Under the pieces are notes generated by a model. The model was not told the DNA's origin. It was given only the letters and a program-made list of their open reading frames with translations, and did no database searches. Shown piece after piece: positions 8,847-18,171 of a stretch of 64,000 nucleotides of DNA (its first letter is position 1; each line of letters starts with the position of its first letter). The stretch lies in contig JAFLCK010000002.1 in the NCBI GenBank assembly GCA_017303615.1, forward strand, positions 201,190 through 265,189, read 5' to 3'. This DNA comes from Obscuribacter phosphatis_A (lineage in GTDB: Bacteria; Cyanobacteriota; Vampirovibrionia; Obscuribacterales; Obscuribacteraceae). The translations under genes and the position numbers were made by a program.

Positions 8847-10580
8847 ATGAACGCAAGGCTCAAAGCTTGCCTGGCTGCATTTCTTACCATTACAGCCTCT
8901 CTCGGTGCAGGCCTCCCGACCTCAGCCGATACCGGCGCCAACACCGGACCAGGTGCCAAGCCAAAGCTAGTGGTCATGCTGGTGGCTGACAAAATGCCCT
9001 TTTCCAGTTTGAACCGCTATAGCGACAAAATGGGCAACGGCGGTTTGAAGTTTTTGGCTGAAAACGGCGCCAACTTTGTCAACTGCACCTATCAGCAAGC
9101 CAATACAATGAGCAGTTGCGGCAATGCCACTATCGCGACAGGGGCGCATGCCTGGGCTCATGGCATCATCTCCGACCAATGGTGGGACCGCCGCAAGAAC
9201 AAAGCCATCTCAGCGGTCTACGATGAAAACGCCCAGATGACCGGAGCCAATGCTCCTGGACCGAGTTCCAAACTGCTTAAGGGCAGCACTATCGGCGACG
9301 AACTCAAGCTAGCCACAAATGGCAGAGCCAAAGTCATATCTATGGCAGTCTCAGACAGTCAGGCCCTGCTTTTAGGCGGCAGGCTGGCCAATATCTCGCT
9401 CTGGTTCGACAGCAAAACCGGCAATTTCGTCACTTCCTCGCAATTTGGCCGCGACCTGCCCAACTGGGTGAAAACCTATAACGATACCCGACCGGCTGAG
9501 CGTTACAGCGCCAAGCCCTGGGTGCGTCTCTTGCCCGAAACACAGTACGGCGTCAGCACCAGAGACGACTATACCCACGAAAGACCGCTGCCTCAAGACG
9601 GCAAAGCATTCCCTCATGTCATAAATAATCCGGTGCCGGGCGAAGGGGCTTATGCCACTCTGCCCATCACACCCATGTCAAACCAGATGGTTCTCGACCT
9701 GGCGAAAGAAGCGATTGAAAAAGAAGGCTTGGGCAATCACACCGATACAGATCTACTTATGGTTGGTTTGTCGGCCGGCGACAAATTGGTCTCATACTTT
9801 GGTCCGACCTCGCAAGAAGCGCAAGACCTTGTCTTGCGTATGGACCAAGGCATAGCCGGGCTGTTCAGCTATCTCGATCAAAAAGTCGGTCTAGCCAACT
9901 GCCTAATCTGCTTCACCGCCAGTAGTGGCAGCCAAGCTATTCCTGAATTCTCAAAAGAACGTGGTTTAGACGGCGGCCGCATCGATCCCAAAAATCTCAA
10001 GAATTTCTTGGACACCACCCTCGACAACCGACTTGGTGCCGATGATTGGATCGAAGCATTCGAGCCCCCTTATGTTTATCTAAATTTCAACGCCATCGAC
10101 AAAAACAAATATCGCCAGCCCGATGTGGAAGCCTTGGCCGCCAAAGTGGCGCACTCTGTGCCTGGTGTAGCTGAAGTAATCACCACCGCCCAGCTCTATG
10201 CCAATCAAGTACCAAGTGGTCCTTACAGCGACGGCGTCAAGAAAAGCTATTTCTGGGAGCGCAGCGGCGAACTATATGTGGTGCCTAAACCAGGTTATAT
10301 TTTCTCTGGCGAGGCTAATGGCACCGAAAGTGGTTCGCCATACAATGCCGACTCACAAGTACCGCTACTGCTTTATGGCTTCGGCATTACCGGCGGACGC
10401 TATGGTCAAGCGGTTTCACCCGCCGACATTGCCTCCACAGTGGCTGCTCTAGCCGGTGTGCAATGCCCCTCGCTTTCCGAAGGCAAGCCACTGGCACCGG
10501 CCATGGCACCACCGGTAGGGCCGTTCCGCCCCAGAGGTCAAGAAGCGGGACCGAGTCAAGCTCAAGAAAACAGCAAATAA
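8847..10580 (+). CDS. Alkaline-phosphatase-superfamily protein, probably catalytically inactive
   Basis: A signal peptide (about residues 1-27) precedes a PafA/nucleotide-pyrophosphatase-like alkaline phosphatase fold. The backbone motifs align well: VVMLVADKM (Asp48), the nucleophile region NTMSSCGNATIATG with HGIISDQWWD, TIGDELKLA, LLLYGFGI. Most catalytic positions are substituted. The expected GH after the nucleophile is GN (Asn93), the Lys/Arg pair is Ser169/Ser171, DxxxH is D312...S316, the ADHG motif is A-S-S-G (359-360), and the HGSPY histidine is Ser495. A three-zinc-type active site cannot form in the usual way. It lies 17 bp upstream of polA. A role in binding or structure is inferred. 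Confidence 0.8.
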   Translation: MNARLKACLAAFLTITASLGAGLPTSADTGANTGPGAKPKLVVMLVADKMPFSSLNRYSDKMGNGGLKFLAENGANFVNCTYQQANTMSSCGNATIATGAHAWAHGIISDQWWDRRKNKAISAVYDENAQMTGANAPGPSSKLLKGSTIGDELKLATNGRAKVISMAVSDSQALLLGGRLANISLWFDSKTGNFVTSSQFGRDLPNWVKTYNDTRPAERYSAKPWVRLLPETQYGVSTRDDYTHERPLPQDGKAFPHVINNPVPGEGAYATLPITPMSNQMVLDLAKEAIEKEGLGNHTDTDLLMVGLSAGDKLVSYFGPTSQEAQDLVLRMDQGIAGLFSYLDQKVGLANCLICFTASSGSQAIPEFSKERGLDGGRIDPKNLKNFLDTTLDNRLGADDWIEAFEPPYVYLNFNAIDKNKYRQPDVEALAAKVAHSVPGVAEVITTAQLYANQVPSGPYSDGVKKSYFWERSGELYVVPKPGYIFSGEANGTESGSPYNADSQVPLLLYGFGITGGRYGQAVSPADIASTVAALAGVQCPSLSEGKPLAPAMAPPVGPFRPRGQEAGPSQAQENSK

Positions 10581-10597
10581 AAGAGGTCTAGATTGAA

Positions 10598-13500
10598 GTG
10601 GAAGCAAGTAAAGAAACGAAGACTCTAGTACTAGTCGACGGCAGCTCGCTTGCCTTCCGCTCTTTTTATGCCATGTTCAAATCTGGACTGCGCGCCAAGG
10701 ACGGCACCCCGACCGGTGCCGTTCACGGCTTTTTTGCTTCACTCTTCGACCTCATCGAAAAGCAAAAACCCGACATGCTGGCAGTTTGCTTCGACCTTTC
10801 CGACCCCACTTTCAGACACGAAGAGTTTGAAAGCTATAAGGCAAACCGGGCTGAAATGCCTGATGAATTGGCCCAGCAATGGCCAATCATCAAAGAAGGT
10901 GTGCAAAAGCTTGAGATTCCACTTTATGAACTGTCTGGCTATGAAGCCGACGATGTTATCGGCACAGTGGCCAAGCAAGCCGAAGCAAAAGGCATGCGTG
11001 TTCTAATCTTGACCGGCGACCAAGACGCCTTTCAACTTTTGGCCGGGGAAGAAGACAATATCGAAGTCTTGATGCCATCCAAAGGCGAGCTTATCACTTA
11101 CAAGAAAGCCAAAGTCTTTGAAAAGCTCGGGGTTTACCCAGAGCAGATCACAGACTACAAAGGTCTTTGCGGCGACAAATCAGATAACATTCCCGGGGTG
11201 AAAGGCATCGGCGAAGTCACCGCCGCCAAACTTTTGGCGAGCTATGGCACTGTTGAAAAAATCTACGAAAACATAGATGAGATAAAGTCGGCTTCGGTAA
11301 AGCAAAAACTTATAGACGGCAAACAAAGCGCCTTTGACAGCAAAAGACTGGCCACCATAAGACTAGATGTGCCGCTCGACTTTGATTTTGAGCACTGTCT
11401 TATCACCATGCCCAATCTCGAAGAAGTGGCGGAGTTTTTTGCCCGCCTCAATTTCAAAACTTTGACCAGCCGCATCCCCAAGGTACTCTCTCGCTTCAGC
11501 GCCGACGGCACCGAGCCGGTCTTACCTAAAGTAGCAGTGGGTGCCTTGGTGGGCGCGGCCCCAGAAAGTAAAATTAGCGAAAGTAACGAAGTAAACCAGA
11601 GCATGGTCGGCAAAGATGGACAGCTTAGTCTCTTTGACACGGCCAAGCCCAACTACAATAGAGAGCTAGCCGCCCTTGCCGAAGGTGGACGGGGGCGCAT
11701 GGTCTCGGTCAGGCAGCCCAAAATAGAAGTTGTGCTTGAACCTATGGAAGAGCCGCTGCTGGTCACCAGTGAAAGCGAGCTGGACGATCTGATTAGCAAA
11801 CTCAAGCAGCAGTCGGTCTTATCAATAGATCTCGAGACCACCGGCTTAAATTCGCTCGACACAGAAATTGTAGGCTATGCCCTGGCCTATGACGAGCGTG
11901 TCAAGCTCAACGAACGCAATCAAGTGCACTTGACCGAGAACGGCTTTGGCGGCAAAGCTCTCAAGTCGGCCTATATACCAGTGCGTCATAAAATAACCGG
12001 CGGCAAAGAACAGCTAAGCCCGGCTCTGGTGGCAGAAAAACTAAAGCCGCTTTTGCAAGACCCGACCATAGGGAAAGTGGCTCAAAATGCCAAATATGAG
12101 CTCAATGTATTTTCGCTTTGCGGCATCAAAATGCAAAATGTTGTCTTTGACCCGATGCTGGCAAGCTATATAGACAATCCAGATCAAAAGCATGGTTTGA
12201 AAGATCAGGTTGACCGCATTCTCAACTATAAGATGACGAGAATAAGCGAACTTATTGGCACCGGCAAAAAGCAATTGACCATCGACATGGTGCCCCTCGA
12301 CCAAGTGGCAGCCTACGCCGCCGACGATGCCCGCCTTACCCTAGAGTTGGCGCGCTACTACGTGCAAACCATGGACGAAGAACAAAAGTTTTTGCTCTAT
12401 GACATGGAGCTGCCACTGGCAGTGGTGCTAGCCGAGATGGAGCAAAACGGCATTGTCCTTGATTTGAATTATCTCTCTGAGCTTTCCACCGAACTGGGCA
12501 CCGAGCTAGCCAGACTAGAAAGCGAGATCTATCAACATGCCGGTCACGGCTTCAATATCAACTCTACCCAACAGTTGCAGAAAGTGCTCTTTGAAGAACT
12601 TGGCTTAAAAACCAAGGGCAAAACCAAGACCGGTTATTCTACCGATGCCAGCGTCTTGGAAGCTCTCAAAGAAGAGCATCCGATCATTGCCTGCATACTC
12701 GAATATCGCCATATTTCCAAATTGCGTTCTACTTATGTAGACGCCCTACCAAGAGAAATATCTAAACGCGACGGCCGCCTGCATGGTGAGTTCAACCAGA
12801 CAGTGACCAGCACAGGCCGACTCTCCTCTTCCAATCCTAATTTGCAGAACATCCCCATCAAGACCGAATTGGGAAGGCGCATCAGAAAAGCCTTCACCGC
12901 CCAAGAGGGCTGGTCTCTGGTTTCAGCCGACTATTCCCAAATAGAGCTGCGCATGCTCGCCCATATGTCGGGCGACGAAACTCTCATCGATGCCTTCCAG
13001 AAAGACCAAGACATTCATGCCCGCACCGCCGGCGAAATCTTTGAAGTACCCATTGAAGAAGTAACATCAGACCTAAGAAGGGTGGGCAAGACAATCAACT
13101 TTGCCCTGGTCTATCAGCAAGGCGCCTTTTCTACCGCCCAAGACTTAGGCATATCAACCAAAGAAGCCCAAGCTTTCATCGACAAATATTTCAGTCGCTA
13201 TCCAAGGGTGAAGGGCTTTTTGCAAGCCACCATAGAAGAAGCAAAAGAGCTCGATTATGCTCGCACAATCTGGGGCAGAAAACGCTATTTCACCCATCTT
13301 AACGACCGTAACGACAATATCAGAAGAGCCGATGAAAGGGCAGCCTGTAATGCCCCCATACAGGGCAGCGCCGCCGACTTGGTCAAGCTGGCCATGATTA
13401 GACTGGACCACGACCTCAAGGCAAGCGGCTTGCAAGCCCGCTTGATTATGCAAGTGCACGACGAATTAGTTTTGGAAGTGCCCGATCAAGAAATAGAAGC

Positions 13501-13603
13501 CACCCGCGAATTGCTTAAAAATGCCATGCAATTAGACCAACCACTGACGGTGCCGCTCAAAGTAGATTTCGGCGTCGGCAAAAACTGGATGGACGCAAAA
13601 TAA
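10598..13603 (+). CDS. polA: DNA polymerase I
   Basis: The 1001-residue three-domain repair and Okazaki-fragment polymerase starts at GTG with AAGAGG 11 nt upstream. The 5'-3' exonuclease domain is about residues 1-290 (LVDGSSLAFRSFYA, GYEADDVIGT, GDKSDNIPGVKGIG). The 3'-5' exonuclease is about 390-600 (D411-x-E413, YAADDARL with D577). The polymerase is about 610-1001: motif A VSADYSQIELRMLAHMSGD, motif B RRVGKTINFALVYQ, motif C MQVHDELVLEV. The chain is longer than the usual 900-930 residues because of a linker near 300-390. The exo II aspartate (E. coli Asp424) appears as Glu501. Phe in the O-helix is the normal bacterial discriminator residue. Confidence 0.96.
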   Translation: MEASKETKTLVLVDGSSLAFRSFYAMFKSGLRAKDGTPTGAVHGFFASLFDLIEKQKPDMLAVCFDLSDPTFRHEEFESYKANRAEMPDELAQQWPIIKEGVQKLEIPLYELSGYEADDVIGTVAKQAEAKGMRVLILTGDQDAFQLLAGEEDNIEVLMPSKGELITYKKAKVFEKLGVYPEQITDYKGLCGDKSDNIPGVKGIGEVTAAKLLASYGTVEKIYENIDEIKSASVKQKLIDGKQSAFDSKRLATIRLDVPLDFDFEHCLITMPNLEEVAEFFARLNFKTLTSRIPKVLSRFSADGTEPVLPKVAVGALVGAAPESKISESNEVNQSMVGKDGQLSLFDTAKPNYNRELAALAEGGRGRMVSVRQPKIEVVLEPMEEPLLVTSESELDDLISKLKQQSVLSIDLETTGLNSLDTEIVGYALAYDERVKLNERNQVHLTENGFGGKALKSAYIPVRHKITGGKEQLSPALVAEKLKPLLQDPTIGKVAQNAKYELNVFSLCGIKMQNVVFDPMLASYIDNPDQKHGLKDQVDRILNYKMTRISELIGTGKKQLTIDMVPLDQVAAYAADDARLTLELARYYVQTMDEEQKFLLYDMELPLAVVLAEMEQNGIVLDLNYLSELSTELGTELARLESEIYQHAGHGFNINSTQQLQKVLFEELGLKTKGKTKTGYSTDASVLEALKEEHPIIACILEYRHISKLRSTYVDALPREISKRDGRLHGEFNQTVTSTGRLSSSNPNLQNIPIKTELGRRIRKAFTAQEGWSLVSADYSQIELRMLAHMSGDETLIDAFQKDQDIHARTAGEIFEVPIEEVTSDLRRVGKTINFALVYQQGAFSTAQDLGISTKEAQAFIDKYFSRYPRVKGFLQATIEEAKELDYARTIWGRKRYFTHLNDRNDNIRRADERAACNAPIQGSAADLVKLAMIRLDHDLKASGLQARLIMQVHDELVLEVPDQEIEATRELLKNAMQLDQPLTVPLKVDFGVGKNWMDAK

Positions 13604-13633
13604 AGCTTGACGCTGGCACATCTAAGCCAATTC

Positions 13634-14188
13634 TCAAGAAGCTTTGACACCATAGGGATTTACCGCCTTAGCCTTGAAATAAGGCAGGGTGCGCACCAAA
13701 GACTGCTCGATAATTTTGTCTAGATGTTCAACCCCAACAATTGAACCATAGCGTGAGAGCACCACCAGCCATTCATCGACTTCGCTTTCATGAGCCACCA
13801 AAAGCTTATGCAAAGACTCTCTAGTGATGGACATAAGTAATGTGCGGTCCATCAAGTCGGCATCAAGCCCAGCCGAAAAACTCTCACGGGCCAACTTATA
13901 CACCTCACGCGCTCCGGCAGCCCCGGCAAAAGAGAGCGCTTTCTCGGTTTCTTCCACCTGCCACCAGCCGGTGTCGATAAAAAAACCGGTCAAACCAAAT
14001 CGATCTACTTTCTCGCTAAACTCTATTAGACAGAAAGCCGACTTTAGCCATTGCGGCGCCGCAGCAATATACTCACGAAAGAGATCACCTTCCAAAATAA
14101 GTTTATGGCTTTGCAGGTCGCGCCTAAGAAAAAGCAGACCTGCTCTAAGTTTGGCTGAAAGCCTTTCACCGCGCACGCTCAGTTCCAT
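13634..14188 (-). CDS. Hypothetical protein, helical, about 184 residues
   Basis: I do not recognise this protein with confidence. It is predicted largely helical and soluble, with no signal peptide. The stretch FFIDTGWWQVEETEKALSFAGA has a faint resemblance to the DMP19/DUF4375 type of fold, but the match is too weak to name it. It is convergent with polA (30-bp gap) and lies downstream of the amino-acid permease gene on the same strand, separated by about 140 bp. Confidence 0.55.
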   Translation of the reverse strand: MELSVRGERLSAKLRAGLLFLRRDLQSHKLILEGDLFREYIAAAPQWLKSAFCLIEFSEKVDRFGLTGFFIDTGWWQVEETEKALSFAGAAGAREVYKLARESFSAGLDADLMDRTLLMSITRESLHKLLVAHESEVDEWLVVLSRYGSIVGVEHLDKIIEQSLVRTLPYFKAKAVNPYGVKAS

Positions 14189-14328
14189 AAATGCCTCGAT
14201 TACTTTCTACTGGTGACTAAACAAATAGTTCACCGATAGCCCTATTCTTAGCGGCAAAAATGGCAAAAGAGGGTCAAGCCTGGGGGAAATACGAAAGTAA
14301 AGCCCGGGCAAATATCTAAGCGCAAGCC

Positions 14329-15744
14329 CTAGTGCGAACTAGTTTCGACAGGCTCCTGGGCCCGCATAGCCCGGGCTTTTCCAAGCTTGCTGTGTTTGAA
14401 ACCGTAGACAAAATAAATGAGAAGTCCAACCGGCAAAGTCACGCTATAGACCTTGAGCACCATTTCATCGAGATTGAAAGCCAAAATAGAACAACCTACC
14501 GCACCGGCGATAGCCAAAAGAGGATGCACAAGCTTCAGCCGCAAAGCACCGATACAGACCAGCACAAAGGCCACCAGGGTACCAAGCACCATCATCTCCG
14601 AGATGCTGCCGAAGGGGACAAAACCGGCGATACCAGCCACAATCAAACCATTAAGGATGATACCGAGCACCGGATTGCCTTTTGTGGTCTTCTGGAAAAC
14701 AGGCGGCAATAGACCATCTTCAGCCATATTTTTGAATATGCGCGGTCCCCCCATACAAAAGACGAGCAGCACGTTAAAAATACCAAGCACCGCACCAAAT
14801 GAAATAAACTGCGAAGTCCATCCTTCTCCGACACTGGCTAAAAGCTTGGCTAGAGGGGCAGCGGCTTCGGTGCCGACAAACAACGCATTGGGCTTGCCGT
14901 CGATATAACAGGGGGCAAGACCGGTGGCGACCGCCATCACCGATATATAAAGGAAAGCCACTATACCGACACACCAATAGGTGGCTAAGCGGGTGTCTTT
15001 CAAACTCTTTGACTCACGGGCAAAAGTATAGAGGGCGTCAAAACCGACATAGGGGAAAACAGCAGTGGCAGCCCCTCTCAGCACACCGTCAAAGCCATGG
15101 GGCATAAAAGGAAACCAGTTGGCAGGATTGACATGGCGCAAGCCAAAACCAAGAAAAACCACCAGTAGTGTCATCTTGAGAATAACAAGAAAGAAATTGA
15201 GCTTGGCCGACTTTGAGACACCGCCCAAAAGCAAAATTGTCGAAACCAGAAAAATAACGCCTATGGCAATGATATTGACGCCGAAATGAAACTTTCCGGC
15301 TTGGTCTATAACCGGTCCACACCAAAAAGGATCTATCTTTAGGTTGGTGGCATTTTTTAGATACTCACCCCAGGCGATAGATACAGCCGAGGCACCGAAA
15401 CTATATTCGAGGAAGAGGCCAAAAGCGACAATCCAAGCCATCACTTCGCCGATTGAATAATAGACATAACTGTAAGCCGAAACACCATGAGGCACTTTCA
15501 CCGAAAAGCGTTCATAGCAAATAGCGACGATAAGTATCACTATGCCGGTGATCACAAAAGACAAAATGCCTGCCGGACCAGCCTTGCCGGCTATGATGCC
15601 GGGCATGGCGAAAATACCTGCACCAATCGTGGCACCGATACCTAGGGCGGTGAGCATAAGCCAACCTAGATGTTTAGGTGTATCGGCGACCGAGCCGAAA
15701 TCAGCATCAGTGGTGCGGCGCATCAGCGTTGTCAACAGCGACAT
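14329..15744 (-). CDS. APC-family amino acid permease
   Basis: The 471-residue integral membrane protein has about 12 hydrophobic segments. The first unwound helix carries the APC signature GIGATIGAGIFAMPGIIAG near residues 35-53, which forms the substrate carboxylate site, followed by GPAGILSFVITGI. The overall arrangement (LGTLVAFVLVCIGALRL near the C-terminal third) matches the cationic amino acid transporter/YfnA branch. It should import amino acids by proton symport at the inner membrane; the exact substrate cannot be read. It is divergent from the dehydrogenase gene with an 89-bp gap. Confidence 0.88.
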   Translation of the reverse strand: MSLLTTLMRRTTDADFGSVADTPKHLGWLMLTALGIGATIGAGIFAMPGIIAGKAGPAGILSFVITGIVILIVAICYERFSVKVPHGVSAYSYVYYSIGEVMAWIVAFGLFLEYSFGASAVSIAWGEYLKNATNLKIDPFWCGPVIDQAGKFHFGVNIIAIGVIFLVSTILLLGGVSKSAKLNFFLVILKMTLLVVFLGFGLRHVNPANWFPFMPHGFDGVLRGAATAVFPYVGFDALYTFARESKSLKDTRLATYWCVGIVAFLYISVMAVATGLAPCYIDGKPNALFVGTEAAAPLAKLLASVGEGWTSQFISFGAVLGIFNVLLVFCMGGPRIFKNMAEDGLLPPVFQKTTKGNPVLGIILNGLIVAGIAGFVPFGSISEMMVLGTLVAFVLVCIGALRLKLVHPLLAIAGAVGCSILAFNLDEMVLKVYSVTLPVGLLIYFVYGFKHSKLGKARAMRAQEPVETSSH

Positions 15745-15833
15745 ATACTAATTCCTTACGATTTGGCGGGCAATCAAACAAAGATGCTAGCATAGCGCCA
15801 AATTTCCGTTTTTTATCAGCGAGGCTTTTAAAA

Positions 15834-17072
15834 ATGAAAGTCGTTAGAGCAGCAGTCGTAGGCGCCGGCGCCATGGGCAGCGGTATAGCTTGTGTTTTGA
15901 GTCAATGCGGCATCGAAGTTCTTTTGAAAGATGTCGAACAAGCCGCCGTAGATCGTGGTCTTGGCAATATAAAAAGAATGTACGATTCCCGTGTCAAAAA
16001 GGGTCTCAATTCTCAAGAAGAAGCCGATAAGTTGTTCGGTCTTGTCAAAGGCAGCACCTCTTATGATGATTTCAAGAATGTCGACCTGGTCATCGAAGCT
16101 GCTTTCGAAGAAATTTCAGTGAAGCTGGATATATTCAAGACCCTCGACGCCATCTGTCCTAAGAAAGCCATACTCGCCACCAATACTTCGGCACTGTCGG
16201 TCTCTGAGATTGCCGCCGCCACCTCGCGCCCCGATAAAGTTCTGGGCATGCACTTCTTCAATCCCGCCCAGTTTATGAAACTGGTAGAGGTTATACCCGG
16301 CGTGCACACTTCGGAAGAAACAGTGAAGACAGCCATGGATCTTTGCCGTGAAATGCAAAAGACCCCGGTGAAAGTAGAAGAATGCCCCGGCTTTTTGGTC
16401 AATCGCGTGCTCTTCACTTATATGAATGAAGCGCTCTATGTGCTGCAAGAAGGCAGCGCCACAATCGAAGAAATTGATGCCAAAGCAGTCGAACACGGTC
16501 TGCCCATGGGACCCTTTGCCCTCTTTGATATGACCGGTATCGATGTCTGCGCCCATGTCACTCAATTTCTCTATGAGCAGTACGGCGAGCGCTTTGCCCC
16601 CTCACCTTTGCTTGCCAAAATGGTCAAGGCTAAACAACTTGGTCAAAAAACAGGCGCCGGTTTCTTTATGCACGACAAAGGCGTACCGGCTAAAGGCGAA
16701 GCCAAAGTGGTCAATGCCAAAGTGGCTGAACTGGTGGCCGAAGCCAACAAAGAGAAAACCTTGCCCAAAGCCGAAAAATTCGACGGCTTGAGAATTATTC
16801 TGCCTATGCTCAATGAAGCAATTTATTGCCTGCAGGAAGGCGTGGTCGATGTCAAAGACATCGATTTAGCCATGGCTAACGGCTGCGGCTTCAAGAAAGG
16901 TCTGGTGGAATTGGCTGACTCGAAGGGTCTGCCTTTCTGCCTCGATGAACTTAAGGCTTATACCAAAGTAGATGCCGAAAGATTCAGACCCTCTTGGCTC
17001 TTGAGCAAACTTGTGGCAGCAAAAATGACTAAGTTGAGCGACTTTGGCAAGAAGCCTGCTGTAGTCTGCTAA
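15834..17072 (+). CDS. 3-hydroxyacyl-CoA dehydrogenase
   Basis: It oxidises 3-hydroxyacyl-CoA to 3-ketoacyl-CoA with NAD (or the reverse), in beta-oxidation or acetoacetyl-CoA/butyrate/PHA metabolism. The N-terminal Rossmann domain has GAGAMGSGIA and an acidic KD at the end of strand 2, ATNTSALSVSEIA, then the catalytic GMHFFNP histidine and the ECPGFLVNRVL hinge. A second, duplicated C-terminal helical domain follows (about residues 300-412), as in FadB-type enzymes, but the hydratase half is absent. The frame is open from 15678 inside the divergent permease gene; I choose the ATG at 15834, where the family fold begins. The C-terminus is about 120 residues longer than in a minimal HBD enzyme. 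Confidence 0.9.
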   Translation: MKVVRAAVVGAGAMGSGIACVLSQCGIEVLLKDVEQAAVDRGLGNIKRMYDSRVKKGLNSQEEADKLFGLVKGSTSYDDFKNVDLVIEAAFEEISVKLDIFKTLDAICPKKAILATNTSALSVSEIAAATSRPDKVLGMHFFNPAQFMKLVEVIPGVHTSEETVKTAMDLCREMQKTPVKVEECPGFLVNRVLFTYMNEALYVLQEGSATIEEIDAKAVEHGLPMGPFALFDMTGIDVCAHVTQFLYEQYGERFAPSPLLAKMVKAKQLGQKTGAGFFMHDKGVPAKGEAKVVNAKVAELVAEANKEKTLPKAEKFDGLRIILPMLNEAIYCLQEGVVDVKDIDLAMANGCGFKKGLVELADSKGLPFCLDELKAYTKVDAERFRPSWLLSKLVAAKMTKLSDFGKKPAVVC

Positions 17073-17109
17073 TTTATAGTTTGTCACTAAGAAAGGCTAC
17101 ACAAAAACC

Positions 17110-18171
17110 ATGTTCAAGTGGCTCTTTGTCCTACTTATATTCTGGTTTCTCTATCTAATTCGCGAAGTCTTCCCGCCCTTCATCGTGGGCGGGATCATCG
17201 CTTATTTGCTCTTACCCTTGGTCAACCAAGTAAGCAGCACATTCAAGATACGACCTGGTCTTTCAGTGGCGATCATTTATATTGGCGCGCTGGCGCTGAT
17301 TATTGGCGCCAGCGCCTGGTTTGGCGGCTCGATTTTGGAACAGTTCTCAGCCCTGGCAGCCCAGCGCAAAGACATAATCACAAGTCTGATCAAACAAATT
17401 TCAGACAGCTTCCAGTGGCAGCTCGATGTTGAGAAAACCGCCGAAGAACTGACGGCAAGCCTAGAGCAAAACATCGGCTCTCCTGAAGAAATAGTGCATC
17501 TGGGCGGACTCTTATCTAAAAGTCTTTTGTCTGTTCTAGTCTGCGTGGTGTCATCAATTTATCTATTGATCGACAGCCGCTCTGTCGGTCAGTTCTGTCT
17601 GCGTTTCCTGCCCGAAGAACAGCATGAAGCAGTGAAGATTCTCTCTTCGCAGGTAAACGTCATGCTGAGCAAATATGTCAGAGGCCAACTCTTTCTCATA
17701 GTCCTCATGTCCGGCGTCGCTTACGGCATTTTGCACTTCTGGCTCAATATCAAATATGCTGGCCCAATAGCCATTCTCAGCGGCTTTCTAGAGATTATCC
17801 CGGTGCTTGGACCTTTCTTTGCCATAACTATTGCCACCATAGTAGGCGTGTCGCAGCAGGGCGTGGCAGTGGCTATATTTATAATTCTGGGCTATTGGAT
17901 CGCCCGCCTGGTGGAAGACTATGTGGTTGTGCCGCGCTTCATCGGACACGCCGTAGAACTACACCCGCTAGCCATTATATTTGCCGTTTTGTGCGGCGAA
18001 GTCATGGCCGGCGCCCTCGGTATGCTAATTGCCATACCTGTGGCGGCGACAATCAAAGAAATTCTAGACTTTTACTATCCGCCGCCGGGCAAACAAGGCT
18101 ATTTGGCTTACATAAAGCCTAAATCAGATCAGACTAAATCAGATCAGGCTAAGTCAAATCAAGATGAATAA
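17110..18171 (+). CDS. AI-2E family transporter (PerM/YdiK type)
   Basis: The 353-residue membrane protein starts with two hydrophobic segments (FLYLIREVFPPFIVGGIIAYLLLPLV). The conserved C-terminal half contains LEIIPVLGPFFAITIATIVG, YWIARLVEDYVVVPRFIGHAVELHPLAIIFAVLCG and GALGMLIAIPVAATIKEIL, which are diagnostic of PF01594. Members export autoinducer-2 in a few cases, but others are Na+/H+ antiporters, so the substrate is open. AAAGG lies upstream of the ATG. The C-terminal tail repeats K-S-D/N-Q. The 3' end overlaps the convergent exchanger gene by 23 bp. Confidence 0.87.
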   Translation: MFKWLFVLLIFWFLYLIREVFPPFIVGGIIAYLLLPLVNQVSSTFKIRPGLSVAIIYIGALALIIGASAWFGGSILEQFSALAAQRKDIITSLIKQISDSFQWQLDVEKTAEELTASLEQNIGSPEEIVHLGGLLSKSLLSVLVCVVSSIYLLIDSRSVGQFCLRFLPEEQHEAVKILSSQVNVMLSKYVRGQLFLIVLMSGVAYGILHFWLNIKYAGPIAILSGFLEIIPVLGPFFAITIATIVGVSQQGVAVAIFIILGYWIARLVEDYVVVPRFIGHAVELHPLAIIFAVLCGEVMAGALGMLIAIPVAATIKEILDFYYPPPGKQGYLAYIKPKSDQTKSDQAKSNQDE

